64,000 bases of DNA from the NCBI RefSeq assembly GCF_030376615.1, contig NZ_JARRAB010000004.1, positions 186,001 to 250,000 on the forward strand, read 5' to 3'. Below are positions 1-10,671 of the stretch, piece by piece (within the stretch, counting starts at the first letter, position 1; each line of letters begins with the position of its first letter). The stretch comes from Pseudomonas sp. sp1636. Its GTDB lineage: Bacteria > Pseudomonadota > Gammaproteobacteria > Pseudomonadales > Pseudomonadaceae. The notes beneath the pieces are model-generated. The model made no database searches. It was given only the letters and a program-made list of their open reading frames with translations, and was not told where the DNA came from. The position numbers and the translations under genes are program-made.

Positions 1-847
1 TCCAGCGAATCCGTTCGTCACGCACCAGCCAGCCATCCTGCGCCGCGAAGCTCTCCGCCAGCCACAGGCCCCGGGTGCTGGCGGCTTTCAGTACGCCTTT
101 GTTGAGGGTCAGCAGTTCGGCGCTCGGTCGACCCTGTTGCAGCGGTATCAGGTACAGATCCGGGCGGCAACGATCGAGGCGGGCGAGCAGCTTGCCGTCT
201 TCCAGGCGTTCGTCGACGTGGAACAGGCTGAGTTGCCTGGCCTCTTTGGGCAGCTCCAGGCGCAGGTCATAGACCAGCTGCAACGAGGCGGTGGGCAGGT
301 GCACATAGGCGCGTGGCCGTTCCAGCAGGGGCAGGTTGCCGCATTGCACCGGGCGTGCCGCGCCGGACAGCGGGCTGAGGTGGAAGTGCAGGGTTTCGCG
401 GTAGCGCAAGGCGCCGTGATAGGGCGAGGGCAGCCAGGTTTCGCCGAAGCGGCCACTCAGCCAGCCTTCCGGGGTTTCCAGCAGGCACTCTTCGGCAACC
501 TCCTGAATAGCGGTGAGCAGCGGCAGATTGAGTTCGTGGGCGGGCACGTAGCCGGAGATCAGCTTGAGTACCACATCGCCCCGATCCTGGCGCCGTTGGC
601 GAACCAGCACCCAGTAGTCGCGACCTTGCCAGTTCAGGGTCAGGCGTACCGAAACCCCCAGGTTGGCCAGTTCCACGGCGAAACGTTGATTATCGCTGAC
701 CTCGATCGCGCGACGGCGTTCCAGCATCTCGCTGAAGTTCAGCGGCCGCCCCAGGCTCTGGTAGCTGAGGCCGTCCGTAGTCGCCTCGACGAACAAGGGC
801 AGGGTCTTGAAGGCACTGGGATCATGGCGGCTAAGCGTGCGCGACAT
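1..847 (-). CDS. conserved Pseudomonas protein of unknown function (PA4993-like), partial
   Basis: The frame runs from an ATG at 847 to the window edge without a stop, so the C-terminus is missing; about 282 residues are visible. The start follows a GCAGGAG ribosome site. I see no signal peptide, membrane helix or nucleotide-binding motif. The protein is soluble and rich in Leu and Arg. It follows the FAD oxidoreductase and aldo-keto reductase on the same strand, as PA4993 follows PA4992 and PA4991 in P. aeruginosa as I recall. Relatives are sometimes labelled metal ABC transporter ATPase, but no Walker motif is visible here, so I do not adopt that name. Function unknown. Confidence 0.75.
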   Translation of the reverse strand, partial: MSRTLSRHDPSAFKTLPLFVEATTDGLSYQSLGRPLNFSEMLERRRAIEVSDNQRFAVELANLGVSVRLTLNWQGRDYWVLVRQRRQDRGDVVLKLISGYVPAHELNLPLLTAIQEVAEECLLETPEGWLSGRFGETWLPSPYHGALRYRETLHFHLSPLSGAARPVQCGNLPLLERPRAYVHLPTASLQLVYDLRLELPKEARQLSLFHVDERLEDGKLLARLDRCRPDLYLIPLQQGRPSAELLTLNKGVLKAASTRGLWLAESFAAQDGWLVRDERIRW

Positions 848-969
848 GTCGGCTCCTGCGTTGCGTTGGGCTCGGCCCCCGAGCGGACAGCTGGCCAGGC
901 GTGTCCGCCGGGGGTGCTGGGGCACGGTCGAAACCACTGCCGCAGATGCGCGCGGCGGGTTATGGCGGG

Positions 970-1788
970 TCAGGCAATATCCTGAATCACCGCCGCGGCA
1001 GCCGCGACATTATGGGCCAGGTGCTGCGCATTGATGGTGCCGACGATCGCGCAGCTCGCGGCCGGGTGGGCAAAGATCAGCTCGAAGCTGGCGCGTACCG
1101 GATCTTCGCCCGGTTGCAGGCAGGCATGCCCGCTGGCCAGGGCTTTCTTGATCAGAATGCCTTTGCCGTGCTGCTCAGCGTAGTCCAGTACCGGCAGCTC
1201 GCTCTGTTCGTTGAGGTTGTAGGTGATCATCGCGCAGTCGCCTTGCTCGAGCGCCAGCAGGCCGCCCTCGACGGTTTTGCCGGAGAGGCCGAAACCGCGA
1301 ATCTTGCCTTCGCGCTTGAGCTCGGCGAGGGTCTCGTAGACGCCGCTGTCCTGCACAATGGCGACGTCGTTGCCGTCGGAGTGCACCAGCAGCAGGTCGA
1401 TAAAGTCGGTTTGCAGGCGCTTGAGGCTGCGCTCCACGGAGAAGCGCGTGTGCTCTGGGGAAAAATCGAAACTGGAGTGGCCGCCCTCGAACTCTTCGCC
1501 GACTTTGCTGACGATCACCCAGCGCTGGCGCTGGCCGCGCAACAGTGGGCCGAGGCGGCTTTCGCTGTTGCCGTAGGCGGGGGCGGTGTCGATCAGGTTG
1601 ATCCCCAGATCGAAGGCCTGGGCGAGCAACTCACGCACCGTCGCGTCGTCCGGGATGGTGAAGCCGTTGGGGTACTTGACGCCCTGGTCGCGGCCGATCT
1701 TCACCGTGCCGAGGCCCAGTGGCGAGATCAGCAGGTCGGTCGCGCCGAACGGGCGGTGCAGGTTATGCAGCGTGTGCAAGTTATGCAT
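970..1788 (-). CDS. aldo/keto reductase
   Basis: A 272-residue NAD(P)H-dependent aldo/keto reductase with a TIM barrel. The family tetrad is visible: Asp67 and Tyr72 in DTAPAYG, Lys95 in VIVSKVGEE and His136 in LLLVHSDG. A C-terminal dinucleotide-binding segment follows (SCAIVGT, near residue 250). The substrate cannot be read from sequence. The ATG overlaps the stop of the upstream FAD oxidoreductase (TAATG), so the two are translationally coupled and may act in one pathway. The N-terminus has an odd direct repeat (MHNLHTLHNLH) made by two 14-base copies. A start just after the repeat is possible but lacks a methionine. Confidence 0.9.
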   Translation of the reverse strand: MHNLHTLHNLHRPFGATDLLISPLGLGTVKIGRDQGVKYPNGFTIPDDATVRELLAQAFDLGINLIDTAPAYGNSESRLGPLLRGQRQRWVIVSKVGEEFEGGHSSFDFSPEHTRFSVERSLKRLQTDFIDLLLVHSDGNDVAIVQDSGVYETLAELKREGKIRGFGLSGKTVEGGLLALEQGDCAMITYNLNEQSELPVLDYAEQHGKGILIKKALASGHACLQPGEDPVRASFELIFAHPAASCAIVGTINAQHLAHNVAAAAAVIQDIA

Positions 1789-2960
1789 TAAAACAACTCC
1801 TCCCAGGCCGGGCGCGCGATGGCCGGGCGCGGCAGGGCGGGTAACGGCGCATGGCTGGCGGGTTGGATGCCGTCACGGTCGAGAGCCGCCAGCACGCGGT
1901 CGGCGAAGTCCGGGGCTAATGCCAGTTTAGTCGGCCAGCCGACCAGCAGCGGGCCTTGCTCGGCGAGAAAGGCGTTGTCCGGGCGGGTCAGGCCGGACTG
2001 CGCCGGCTCGGCGCGTTCGACGCGCAGGGTCGCCCAATGGGCGCTGGAGAGATCGACCCAGGGCAACAGGGCGCCAAGCTCCTTCTGGGCGGCTTTGATC
2101 TGCGCGGCTGCGTCGCGGGCCACCCCTTCGGCCTCGGCCAACTCGCCGCCGAGGTACCAGATCCATTCGCCATCGGCCGCCGGATGGGTGGTGACGGTGA
2201 CCCGCGGTTTCGGTCCGCCGCCGAGGCAGTGGGCATACAGCGGTTTCAGGCTCGGGCCCTTGACCAGCACCATGTGCAGCGGCCGCAGTTGCTGCACGGG
2301 CTGAGCCAGGCCCAGCGCGGCGAGCAGTTGCGCGTTGCCGCTGCCGGCACTGAGCACGATGCGTTGCGCGCGAATCTCGCGGCCATCGACGATCAGGCCG
2401 ACCAGTTCACCCCGTTCGTGCAGCGGGGCGATGGCCGCGGCGGCCAGCAGGCCGTCGGCGGCCAATGCGGCCAGGCGCTCGATCAGGCTGGGGGCATCCA
2501 GCACCAGTTCGGCCAGGCGGTAGACCTTGCCCTTGAATTGCGGGTGTTGCAGGGCCAGCGGCAGCTGCTCGCCCTTGACCTGGTCGACCCGGCCGCGTAC
2601 CGCCTTGCTGGCGAAGAAGCTGGTGATATTGCCGGCCAGGCTGCCGGGCGACCACAGGTAGTGCGCATCGGACAGCAGGCGCACGCCGGTGAGATCCAGT
2701 TCGCCGCTGCCGGCCAGCGCTTCGCGCCAGCGGCGTGGCATGTCGGCGATGGCCTCCGAGGCACCGGTGAGCGCGCCGTGCAGGGCGTACTTGGCGCCGC
2801 CGTGGATGATGCCTTGCGATTTGACGCTTTGCCCACCGCCCAGGCTGGCGTTTTCCACCAGCAGGGTGGCAAAGCCCTGGCGGCGCAAGCGCGCATTCAG
2901 CCAGAGGCCGGCGATACCGCCGCCGACGATCAGAACGTCAGTGCTCAGTGCCTGGGACAT
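1788..2960 (-). CDS. FAD-dependent oxidoreductase (DadA-like)
   Basis: A predicted 390-residue flavoprotein of the amino-acid/glycerol-3-phosphate oxidase (DAO) type. It has the N-terminal FAD-binding GGGIAG motif at residues 13-18 and a conserved SQGIIHGGAKYAL segment near the flavin. I start it at the ATG at 2960 because GAGG lies 7 bases upstream; the frame stays open another 14 codons upstream without a better site. It is the first gene of a minus-strand cluster with the aldo/keto reductase. The homologous pair in P. aeruginosa is PA4991/PA4992 by recollection. Substrate unknown. Confidence 0.88.
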   Translation of the reverse strand: MSQALSTDVLIVGGGIAGLWLNARLRRQGFATLLVENASLGGGQSVKSQGIIHGGAKYALHGALTGASEAIADMPRRWREALAGSGELDLTGVRLLSDAHYLWSPGSLAGNITSFFASKAVRGRVDQVKGEQLPLALQHPQFKGKVYRLAELVLDAPSLIERLAALAADGLLAAAAIAPLHERGELVGLIVDGREIRAQRIVLSAGSGNAQLLAALGLAQPVQQLRPLHMVLVKGPSLKPLYAHCLGGGPKPRVTVTTHPAADGEWIWYLGGELAEAEGVARDAAAQIKAAQKELGALLPWVDLSSAHWATLRVERAEPAQSGLTRPDNAFLAEQGPLLVGWPTKLALAPDFADRVLAALDRDGIQPASHAPLPALPRPAIARPAWEELF

Positions 2961-3089
2961 GCGAGGGCCTCGTTGGGAAACAGACCCGCAGTATAACGGC
3001 AAGTGGCAAATGGCAAGCTGCGCGCGACAAGTTTTAAGCCACGGGCACGTAGCCGTTTTGGGCGACCGCCGGGAAGTTTGGCGCTTCTC

Positions 3090-3422
3090 TCAATGGCTGA
3101 CGCTGTGCGAGAACAATTGAATCACCACCACGCCGCAGACGATCAGGATCATGCCGAGCATGGCCGGCAGATCGAGGCGCTGCTGGTAGAGAAACACCGC
3201 GGCAATGCTCACCAGGACGATGCCCAGGCCCGCCCAGACGGCGTAGGCAACGCCGACCGGAATGGTTTTGACCACCAGGCTGAGCATCCAGAAGGAAATG
3301 GCGTAGCCGATGACCACCAGCAGCAGGGGCAGCGGTTTGTTGAAACCGTCCAGTGCCTTCATCGACGTAGTTGCGATGACTTCGGCGGTGATGGCGACGG
3401 CGAGATAGAGATAGCCGCTCAT
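3090..3422 (-). CDS. SMR-family small multidrug efflux protein (EmrE/SugE type)
   Basis: A 110-residue inner-membrane protein with four hydrophobic helices and very short loops, the usual size of the small multidrug resistance family. The invariant membrane glutamate is present as Glu14 (AITAEVIATTSMKA). This residue couples proton entry to export of cationic drugs or quaternary ammonium compounds. The start at 3422 follows a strong AGGAGG at 7 bases. It is divergent from the LysR regulator at 3509, leaving 86 bases that should hold both promoters, so the regulator may control it. The sequence looks closer to EmrE-type than guanidinium-exporting members, but I cannot separate them securely. 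Confidence 0.9.
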   Translation of the reverse strand: MSGYLYLAVAITAEVIATTSMKALDGFNKPLPLLLVVIGYAISFWMLSLVVKTIPVGVAYAVWAGLGIVLVSIAAVFLYQQRLDLPAMLGMILIVCGVVVIQLFSHSVSH

Positions 3423-3508
3423 GGTGGGCCTCCTGTTTGATCTGTCGGCCATTCTAGTCGTTCATCTGATGGGATAAAGTGATTACCTATCTGTTTTGGA
3501 GATGGGTT

Positions 3509-4393
3509 ATGCAGTGGAGTCTGGAGCAAATTCGACTGTTCGTCAGCGTGGCCGAGGGCCAATCGTTCTCTGCCGTCGCCCGGCAGATGAATCGCGTGCA
3601 ATCGGCGGTCAGCACTGCCATTGCCATGCTGGAAGCCGATCTCGGGGTGCTGTTGTTCGAGCGCAGCAGTGGCCGCCAGCCACGCCTGACCGATGCCGGT
3701 GCGGCCTTGCTGGAAGAAGCGCGCGAGGTGTTGCGCCAGTGCGAACGCCTGGAAGGCCGGGCGCTGGGGCTGGTGCGCGGTGAGGAAGTGCGCCTGCGTC
3801 TGGCCCAGGACGAGGCCATGCCCTATCAGCCGGTGCTCGACAGTCTCGAAGCCCTGGCCCAGGCTTTTCCGCTGCTGGAGGTGCAACTGGCCAGCGGCGC
3901 CCAGGGCGATGTGGCGCGCAAGCTGCTCGAACGCCGCGCCGACCTCGGCCTGCTGTTCCACCACGAGCAGATGCCTGAAGCCCTCGAGCGGCAACGACTG
4001 GGCACCATCGAGATGGTCACGGTGTGTGGGGCCGGGCATGCGCTGGCGGGGGCGGGGCATGTCGACCGGCGCGAGTTGGCCCGCCACCGGCAATTGCTGA
4101 TGGCGCCGCAGGACAGCCTCTATCCGGGCGGCGAGCAGATCAGCCCCTCGGTCTGGCGCGCCGACAGCTTCTACGCCATGGCCGAGTTGTTGATGCGCAA
4201 CCTGGGTTGGGCCTGGTTGCCGCGCCATGTGGTGCAGTACCCGACCTATCAGGGTCAATTGGTCGAGTTGAGTAGCGATTGGACTCCGCCGCCGCTGGTC
4301 GTGGAGCTGGTCTGCCGCCGCGACGAGGCTCTGGGGCCGGCGGCGCTGTGGCTGGCCGAGTGTTTTGCCGAGAGCCTGCGCGCCATCGGCTGA
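3509..4393 (+). CDS. LysR-family transcriptional regulator
   Basis: A 294-residue LysR-type regulator. The N-terminal winged helix-turn-helix spans about residues 5-62 (LEQIRLFVSVAEGQSFSAVA, then SAVSTAIAMLEADLGVLLF). The rest is the substrate-binding co-inducer domain. An ATG at 3509 follows TTTTGGAG; a GTG at 3479 in the same frame would add ten residues before the usual family start and is less likely. It is divergent from the SMR efflux gene, the classical arrangement for a LysR regulator and its target. Its position next to waaA matches PA4989 by recollection. Confidence 0.92.
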   Translation: MQWSLEQIRLFVSVAEGQSFSAVARQMNRVQSAVSTAIAMLEADLGVLLFERSSGRQPRLTDAGAALLEEAREVLRQCERLEGRALGLVRGEEVRLRLAQDEAMPYQPVLDSLEALAQAFPLLEVQLASGAQGDVARKLLERRADLGLLFHHEQMPEALERQRLGTIEMVTVCGAGHALAGAGHVDRRELARHRQLLMAPQDSLYPGGEQISPSVWRADSFYAMAELLMRNLGWAWLPRHVVQYPTYQGQLVELSSDWTPPPLVVELVCRRDEALGPAALWLAECFAESLRAIG

Positions 4394-4426
4394 TTGCTGG
4401 CGGCCGCTCTGCTAAGCTGCGCGTCC

Positions 4427-5713
4427 ATGAATAGAGCCCTTTACAGTCTGCTGTTGCATCTCGGCCTGCCTCTGGTCGCCGGGCGTCTGGCTTGGCGCGC
4501 GTGGCGCGCACCGGCGTATGCCAAACGTATCGCTGAACGCTTCGCCCTTGGCTTGCCGCCGCTGCGGCCCGGCGGCATCTGGCTGCATGCGGTGTCGGTG
4601 GGCGAGAGCATTGCCGCCGCGCCTTTGATTGCCGAATTGCTGGCGCGCTACCCGCAGTTGCCGATCACCATCACCTGTATGACGCCGACCGGCTCCGAAC
4701 GGATTCAGGCCATGTTCGCCGGGCCCGACTATGCCGGGCGCGTGCAGCACTGCTATCTGCCCTATGACCTGCCGTGGGCCGCGGCGCGTTTCCTCGACCG
4801 CGCCCAGCCGCGCTTGGCGGTGGTCATGGAGACCGAATTGTGGCCCAACCACATCCATCAGTGCGCCAGGCGCGGCATTCCCGTGGCTCTGGCCAATGCG
4901 CGGCTGTCCGAGCGCTCGGCACGCGGTTATGCGCGTTTCGCCAGGCTGACCGCGCCGATGCTCGCCGAGTTGAGCCTGGTCGCGGTGCAGACCGCTGTCG
5001 AGGCCGAGCGCTTTCGCCGCTTGGGTGCGCGGCCGGAGTGCGTCGAGGTGACCGGCTCGATCAAGTTCGACCTGGCCATCGATCCCGCGCTGCTTGCTCA
5101 GGCCGCCGCGTTGCGCGAGCAGTGGGGCGCCACGCGGCGGCCGGTGTGGATCGCCGCCAGCACCCATGCCGGTGAAGATGAAATTGTCCTGGCGGCGCAC
5201 CGCTTGCTACTTGAGCAGCGGCCAGAGACCTTGTTGATTCTGGTGCCGCGGCACCCGGAGCGCTTCGGCGCGGTGTTCGAATTGTGCCGGCGCCAAGGCT
5301 TCGCCACGCGCCGGCGCGCCAGTGGCGAGGCGGTGGTGGCGGCTGACCAGGTGTTGCTCGGCGACACCATGGGCGAGCTGCTGTTGCTCTATGCCCTGGC
5401 CGATCTGGCCTTCGTCGGCGGCAGCCTGGTCGGCAATGGCGGGCATAACCTGCTGGAGCCCGCCGCACTGGGCAAGCCGGTGCTCAGCGGGCCGCACCTG
5501 TTCAACTTCCTCGAAATTGCCGCGCAGTTGCGTGAGGCTGGCGCCTTGCTCGAAGTGGCAGATGCCGACGGCCTGGCACAACGGCTCGACCGGCTTTGGC
5601 GCGAGCCTGCCCAGGCGCAGAACATGCGCGAGGCGGGGCTGGCCGTGATGCAGGCCAACCAGGGGGCGCTGGCGCGCTTGCTGGCGGGGCTGGCGCGCCT
5701 GTTGCGGCGCTGA
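4427..5713 (+). CDS. waaA: 3-deoxy-D-manno-octulosonic acid (Kdo) transferase
   Basis: Transfers Kdo from CMP-Kdo to lipid IVA, the first step of the lipopolysaccharide inner core, at the cytoplasmic face of the inner membrane. The 428-residue GT30 protein has an N-terminal membrane anchor, the family's catalytic glutamate as Glu60 in VSVGESI, and the C-terminal donor-site motif GNGGHNLLEPAALGKPV. The start at 4427 gives a length near the usual 425; the frame is open eleven codons further upstream but without a ribosome site. It ends at a hairpin shared with opmH, which converges on it. Confidence 0.95.
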   Translation: MNRALYSLLLHLGLPLVAGRLAWRAWRAPAYAKRIAERFALGLPPLRPGGIWLHAVSVGESIAAAPLIAELLARYPQLPITITCMTPTGSERIQAMFAGPDYAGRVQHCYLPYDLPWAAARFLDRAQPRLAVVMETELWPNHIHQCARRGIPVALANARLSERSARGYARFARLTAPMLAELSLVAVQTAVEAERFRRLGARPECVEVTGSIKFDLAIDPALLAQAAALREQWGATRRPVWIAASTHAGEDEIVLAAHRLLLEQRPETLLILVPRHPERFGAVFELCRRQGFATRRRASGEAVVAADQVLLGDTMGELLLLYALADLAFVGGSLVGNGGHNLLEPAALGKPVLSGPHLFNFLEIAAQLREAGALLEVADADGLAQRLDRLWREPAQAQNMREAGLAVMQANQGALARLLAGLARLLRR

Positions 5714-5758
5714 TGAACGTCCTGGTGCGCGCGGCGCACCACGAGTCGCCAGCACCCA

Positions 5759-5786
5759 CAAAAAAGCCCGACTCGCATCGGGCTTC
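5759..5786. terminator. bidirectional intrinsic terminator between waaA and opmH
   Basis: A 7-bp stem AGCCCGA/TCGGGCT (5765-5784) with a six-base loop. Six adenines on the left become a uridine tract for minus-strand transcripts, so it is strongest for opmH; the plus side has only a short broken T run. Confidence 0.8.
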
Positions 5787-5804
5787 TTCGTTGCACGGGA
5801 CGGC

Positions 5805-7250
5805 TCAATAATCCAGGTTGCCGCGCAGCTGCGCTTCGGCGGCCTTGGCCAAGTCGGGTGGCAGGAAGTCACGATCCGGGTCGTAGTCCGACTTGAGGTA
5901 TTGCTCGAGGGCTTCCAGATCGGCTGGGCTGAGGGTGCCGGCAGCCTGCTTGAGGCGCAGGTTGTTGATGATGTAGTCGTAGCGCGCGTCGTTGTAGTTG
6001 CGCACCGAACTGTATAGCTGGCGCTGGGCATCGAGCACGTCGACGATGTTGCGGGTGCCGACCTGGTAGCCGATTTCGGTGGCTTCCAGGGCGCTCTGGT
6101 TGGAGATGATCGACTGCTTGCGCGCCTGCACGGTTTCCACGTCGGTGTTCACCGCGCGGTGCAGGTTGCGGGTGTTCTGCACCACCTGACGGCGCAGGCT
6201 CTCGCGCAGTTGTTCGCTCTGGTTGACGCGCTGATAGGCTTCACGCACCTGCGAGCTGGTCAGGCCGCCGCTGTACAGCGGGATATTCAGTTGCAGGCCA
6301 AGCGAGCGCTGTTCGGCATCACCGCTGAAGCGATTAACGGCGGCCGCGTTGTTGCTGAAACCAAGGCTGTCGTTGTCGCCTTTCTGGTAGCTGGCCACCG
6401 CATCCAGAGTCGGCGCGTGGCCGGACTTGCGCTGGCGCAGGGTTTCTTCGGCGGCGCTCACCGCGTAATTGCTGGCTTGCAGGTTGAGGTTCTGCGTGGC
6501 GGCGGTATCGACCCAGGCTTTGGCGTCATTCGGTGTCGGCGCCAATATCGGCAGGCTGTGTTCGATGCCTTCGAGTGCCACATATTCGCGGTTGGTCAAG
6601 GTGATCAGCGCCTGGAAGGCGTCCTCGACCTGGCGCTGGGCGATGATCCGATTGGCCCGCGCGGTGTCGAAGCCGGCCTGGGCCTCGAGCACGTCGGTCT
6701 TGTCCGACAGGCCGACGTCGAAGCGCTCGTTGGCTTGGTCGAGCTGGCGTTTGAACGCCGCTTCTTCGGCCTTGGTCGAAGCCAGGGTGTCCTGGGCGCG
6801 GAGTACCGCGAAGTAGGTTTCCGCGCTCTGCAGGATCAGGTTCTGCTCGGTGGCCGACAGCTCCAGCGCGGCTTGCTCGCTGCTGGCTTCGGCGGCCTGC
6901 AACTGGAACCAACGGTCGGCGCGGAACAGCGGCTGGCTGAGATTGGCCTGGTACACCGTGCCGCTGCGCGAGGTTGATTGCGAGCCGAGCGAGGTGTCGA
7001 CCTCGGTATGGGTGTCGCTCAGGTTGGCGCCGGCCGAGAGGTTGGGCAGCAAGCCGGAACGTGCCTGCGGCACCACTTCGCGGCGAGCCCGATAATCCGC
7101 ACGCGCGGCCGCCAGGTCGGCATTGTTGTTGGCGGCTTCCTGATACACCGTGACCAGGTCTGTTTTGGTGGACAGCGGGGCTTGTTCAGCCCAGGCCAAT
7201 CCGCTGGAAGCGGAGGCCACAGCAAGAGCCAGGGAAAGTCTGCGCAACAT
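5805..7250 (-). CDS. opmH: TolC-family outer-membrane efflux/secretion channel
   Basis: A 481-residue outer-membrane channel of the TolC family, which docks onto type I secretion and RND/MFS pumps. A signal peptide with predicted cleavage at AWA|EQ occupies the first 22 residues. Two repeats of long coiled-coil segments follow, typical of the alpha-helical tunnel, with beta-strand stretches such as TVYQANLSQPLF and QLNIPLYSGG that build the barrel. P. aeruginosa OpmH has the same length and the same position beside waaA and thiC, as I recall. The start at 7250 is chosen because it begins the signal peptide (MLRRLSLALA); the frame extends eleven codons upstream. Confidence 0.93.
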   Translation of the reverse strand: MLRRLSLALAVASASSGLAWAEQAPLSTKTDLVTVYQEAANNNADLAAARADYRARREVVPQARSGLLPNLSAGANLSDTHTEVDTSLGSQSTSRSGTVYQANLSQPLFRADRWFQLQAAEASSEQAALELSATEQNLILQSAETYFAVLRAQDTLASTKAEEAAFKRQLDQANERFDVGLSDKTDVLEAQAGFDTARANRIIAQRQVEDAFQALITLTNREYVALEGIEHSLPILAPTPNDAKAWVDTAATQNLNLQASNYAVSAAEETLRQRKSGHAPTLDAVASYQKGDNDSLGFSNNAAAVNRFSGDAEQRSLGLQLNIPLYSGGLTSSQVREAYQRVNQSEQLRESLRRQVVQNTRNLHRAVNTDVETVQARKQSIISNQSALEATEIGYQVGTRNIVDVLDAQRQLYSSVRNYNDARYDYIINNLRLKQAAGTLSPADLEALEQYLKSDYDPDRDFLPPDLAKAAEAQLRGNLDY

Positions 7251-7434
7251 TAGGGCGATCCTGAATTTGGCGGTAATCGGCAAGGCTAAGGGGCGCTGCC
7301 GAGAGGGTCAAGCGCGCTTACAGTGGCGTCAGTGTAGTTTGCAACAAGCTATGTTGCCTACGCGCAACAATCTGCCCGGGCGGGGGGGCTGCATCGCTAT
7401 CCGACGCATGGGTCATGGTTTTTTGACCCTCCGG

Positions 7435-7464
7435 TTGGTTTTATCGCGGCGTGTTGATTAGACT
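7435..7464 (+). promoter_or_regulatory. possible sigma-70 promoter of thiC
   Basis: TTGGTT at 7435-7440 and TAGACT at 7459-7464 with 18-base spacing. The predicted transcript would start almost exactly at the 5' edge of the TPP riboswitch, which supports the call although the -35 box is weak. Confidence 0.35.
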
Positions 7465-7474
7465 GGCCGGGTTC

Positions 7475-9574
<2,100 letters not shown>

Positions 9575-9588
9575 TGCGTTACCCGACG

Positions 9589-9623
9589 CCGGGAGCGAAG
9601 GTGCTCCCGGTGTTGCCTTTTTT
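9589..9623 (+). terminator. intrinsic terminator of thiC
   Basis: Perfect 8-bp stem CCGGGAGC/GCTCCCGG with a six-base loop, followed by TGTTGCC and a run of six T, 15 bases after the thiC stop codon. Confidence 0.85.
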
Positions 9624-9733
9624 GGCTATTTGCGACCTGCCTCAGGCTGAGTCCCCACCCTCCCCAGTAGTTACTCCGCGCACTTGCCGGCGTCGACCGG
9701 CCTGCGTGTGCGTGGCGTGCGCGATCGTCTCCT

Positions 9734-10474
9734 TCAGCCGCGCGCGGGAAAGTATTGCGCTTTGAGGATGCCCTGGAGTTGGCTGTAAGGAATCGTCAGC
9801 TGCGGATGCCCGCTGGAGTAGGGCGCAATGCTGTAGACATCGTATTTCAGCAGCACCGCGGCCTGGCCGAGGGCGACGTTGTCGGTGCGCTCGAACGGCC
9901 AGTTGCGGATGAACTCGGGGTTCTGCTCCAGCTGGTTGGCTGCCAGCCAGCGCTGGTGGGCCTGGCCGGCGAGTTTCCAGAAGGCATCTGTCTGCCCGGG
10001 TAGCAGCATGTCCTCCAGGCTCAGGGCCTTTTTCAGTGTGCGGTCGTAGTTGAGGAAGCCGCGCCCCGGCATGCCGTGTGCCCCGCCCGTGGCCAGGTAA
10101 CTGGAAAACTCGATGATTACCAGTTGGTCGTACTGTTCGCGCAGCTTGGCCTGCAGGTAAGTGCTCCAGCCGCGTTTGGCGTGGAGCAGGAAAGCCTTTT
10201 CGTAGGACTGCAGCGAGGCGGGCAGGGGCGCGTCCGGCGAGTCGCCGGTCATCTGCAGCAGGCGCTGTTCGATCAACTCGCTGAGCGGCGCTTCGTCGGG
10301 AAAAATCAGGGTGTCGACATTCACCAGTGGGCAGCTATCGCCCTGGCAATCCGGTTGAATGCTCTCCCAGGCGATCCGTTGCAGCGGCAGCGCGCGATCG
10401 CCTGGAAGCAGGCTCTGGCAGGCGCTGAGGAGTAGGCCAAGGCCGATTATTACGAGTTGTTTGCGTGCAAGCAT
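9734..10474 (-). CDS. RsiV-like (DUF3298) putative lipoprotein
   Basis: A 246-residue envelope protein. The N-terminus MLARKQLVIIGLGLLLSACQS is a lipoprotein signal with lipobox LSAC and acylated Cys at residue 17. The body resembles the DUF3298/RsiV extracytoplasmic fold (YLATGGAHGMPGRGFLNYDRTLKKALSLEDML), which in RsiV senses lysozyme. Here no anti-sigma helix or adjacent sigma factor is present, so that role is not implied. The start at 10474 is the only one that opens the lipoprotein signal. It is divergent from nudF. PA4972 is the likely P. aeruginosa counterpart. Confidence 0.85.
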   Translation of the reverse strand: MLARKQLVIIGLGLLLSACQSLLPGDRALPLQRIAWESIQPDCQGDSCPLVNVDTLIFPDEAPLSELIEQRLLQMTGDSPDAPLPASLQSYEKAFLLHAKRGWSTYLQAKLREQYDQLVIIEFSSYLATGGAHGMPGRGFLNYDRTLKKALSLEDMLLPGQTDAFWKLAGQAHQRWLAANQLEQNPEFIRNWPFERTDNVALGQAAVLLKYDVYSIAPYSSGHPQLTIPYSQLQGILKAQYFPARG

Positions 10475-10671
10475 GGAGTTCGGCGCCAGGCGGAGAGAGG
10501 GTTGGGCTAGCTGGGTTGGACTCGCTGTTATGCCGAAGGTTCGCCAGGGCCGGCAGTCGCAACAGCGCTGCATGATCCCAGCCAGCGCCTAATCTGCAAA
10601 GAGGCTGCGCAAGGCCGGAGGCCGGGGTAGGATGCGCGAAAGCCCTGATTATCGGATTGAGCGAGACGTGG

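Noticed and set aside
9734..10474. RsiV-type anti-sigma factor and lysozyme sensor
   Set aside because: The C-terminal fold resembles RsiV, but there is no cytoplasmic anti-sigma region and no adjacent sigma factor gene, so only the domain similarity is claimed.
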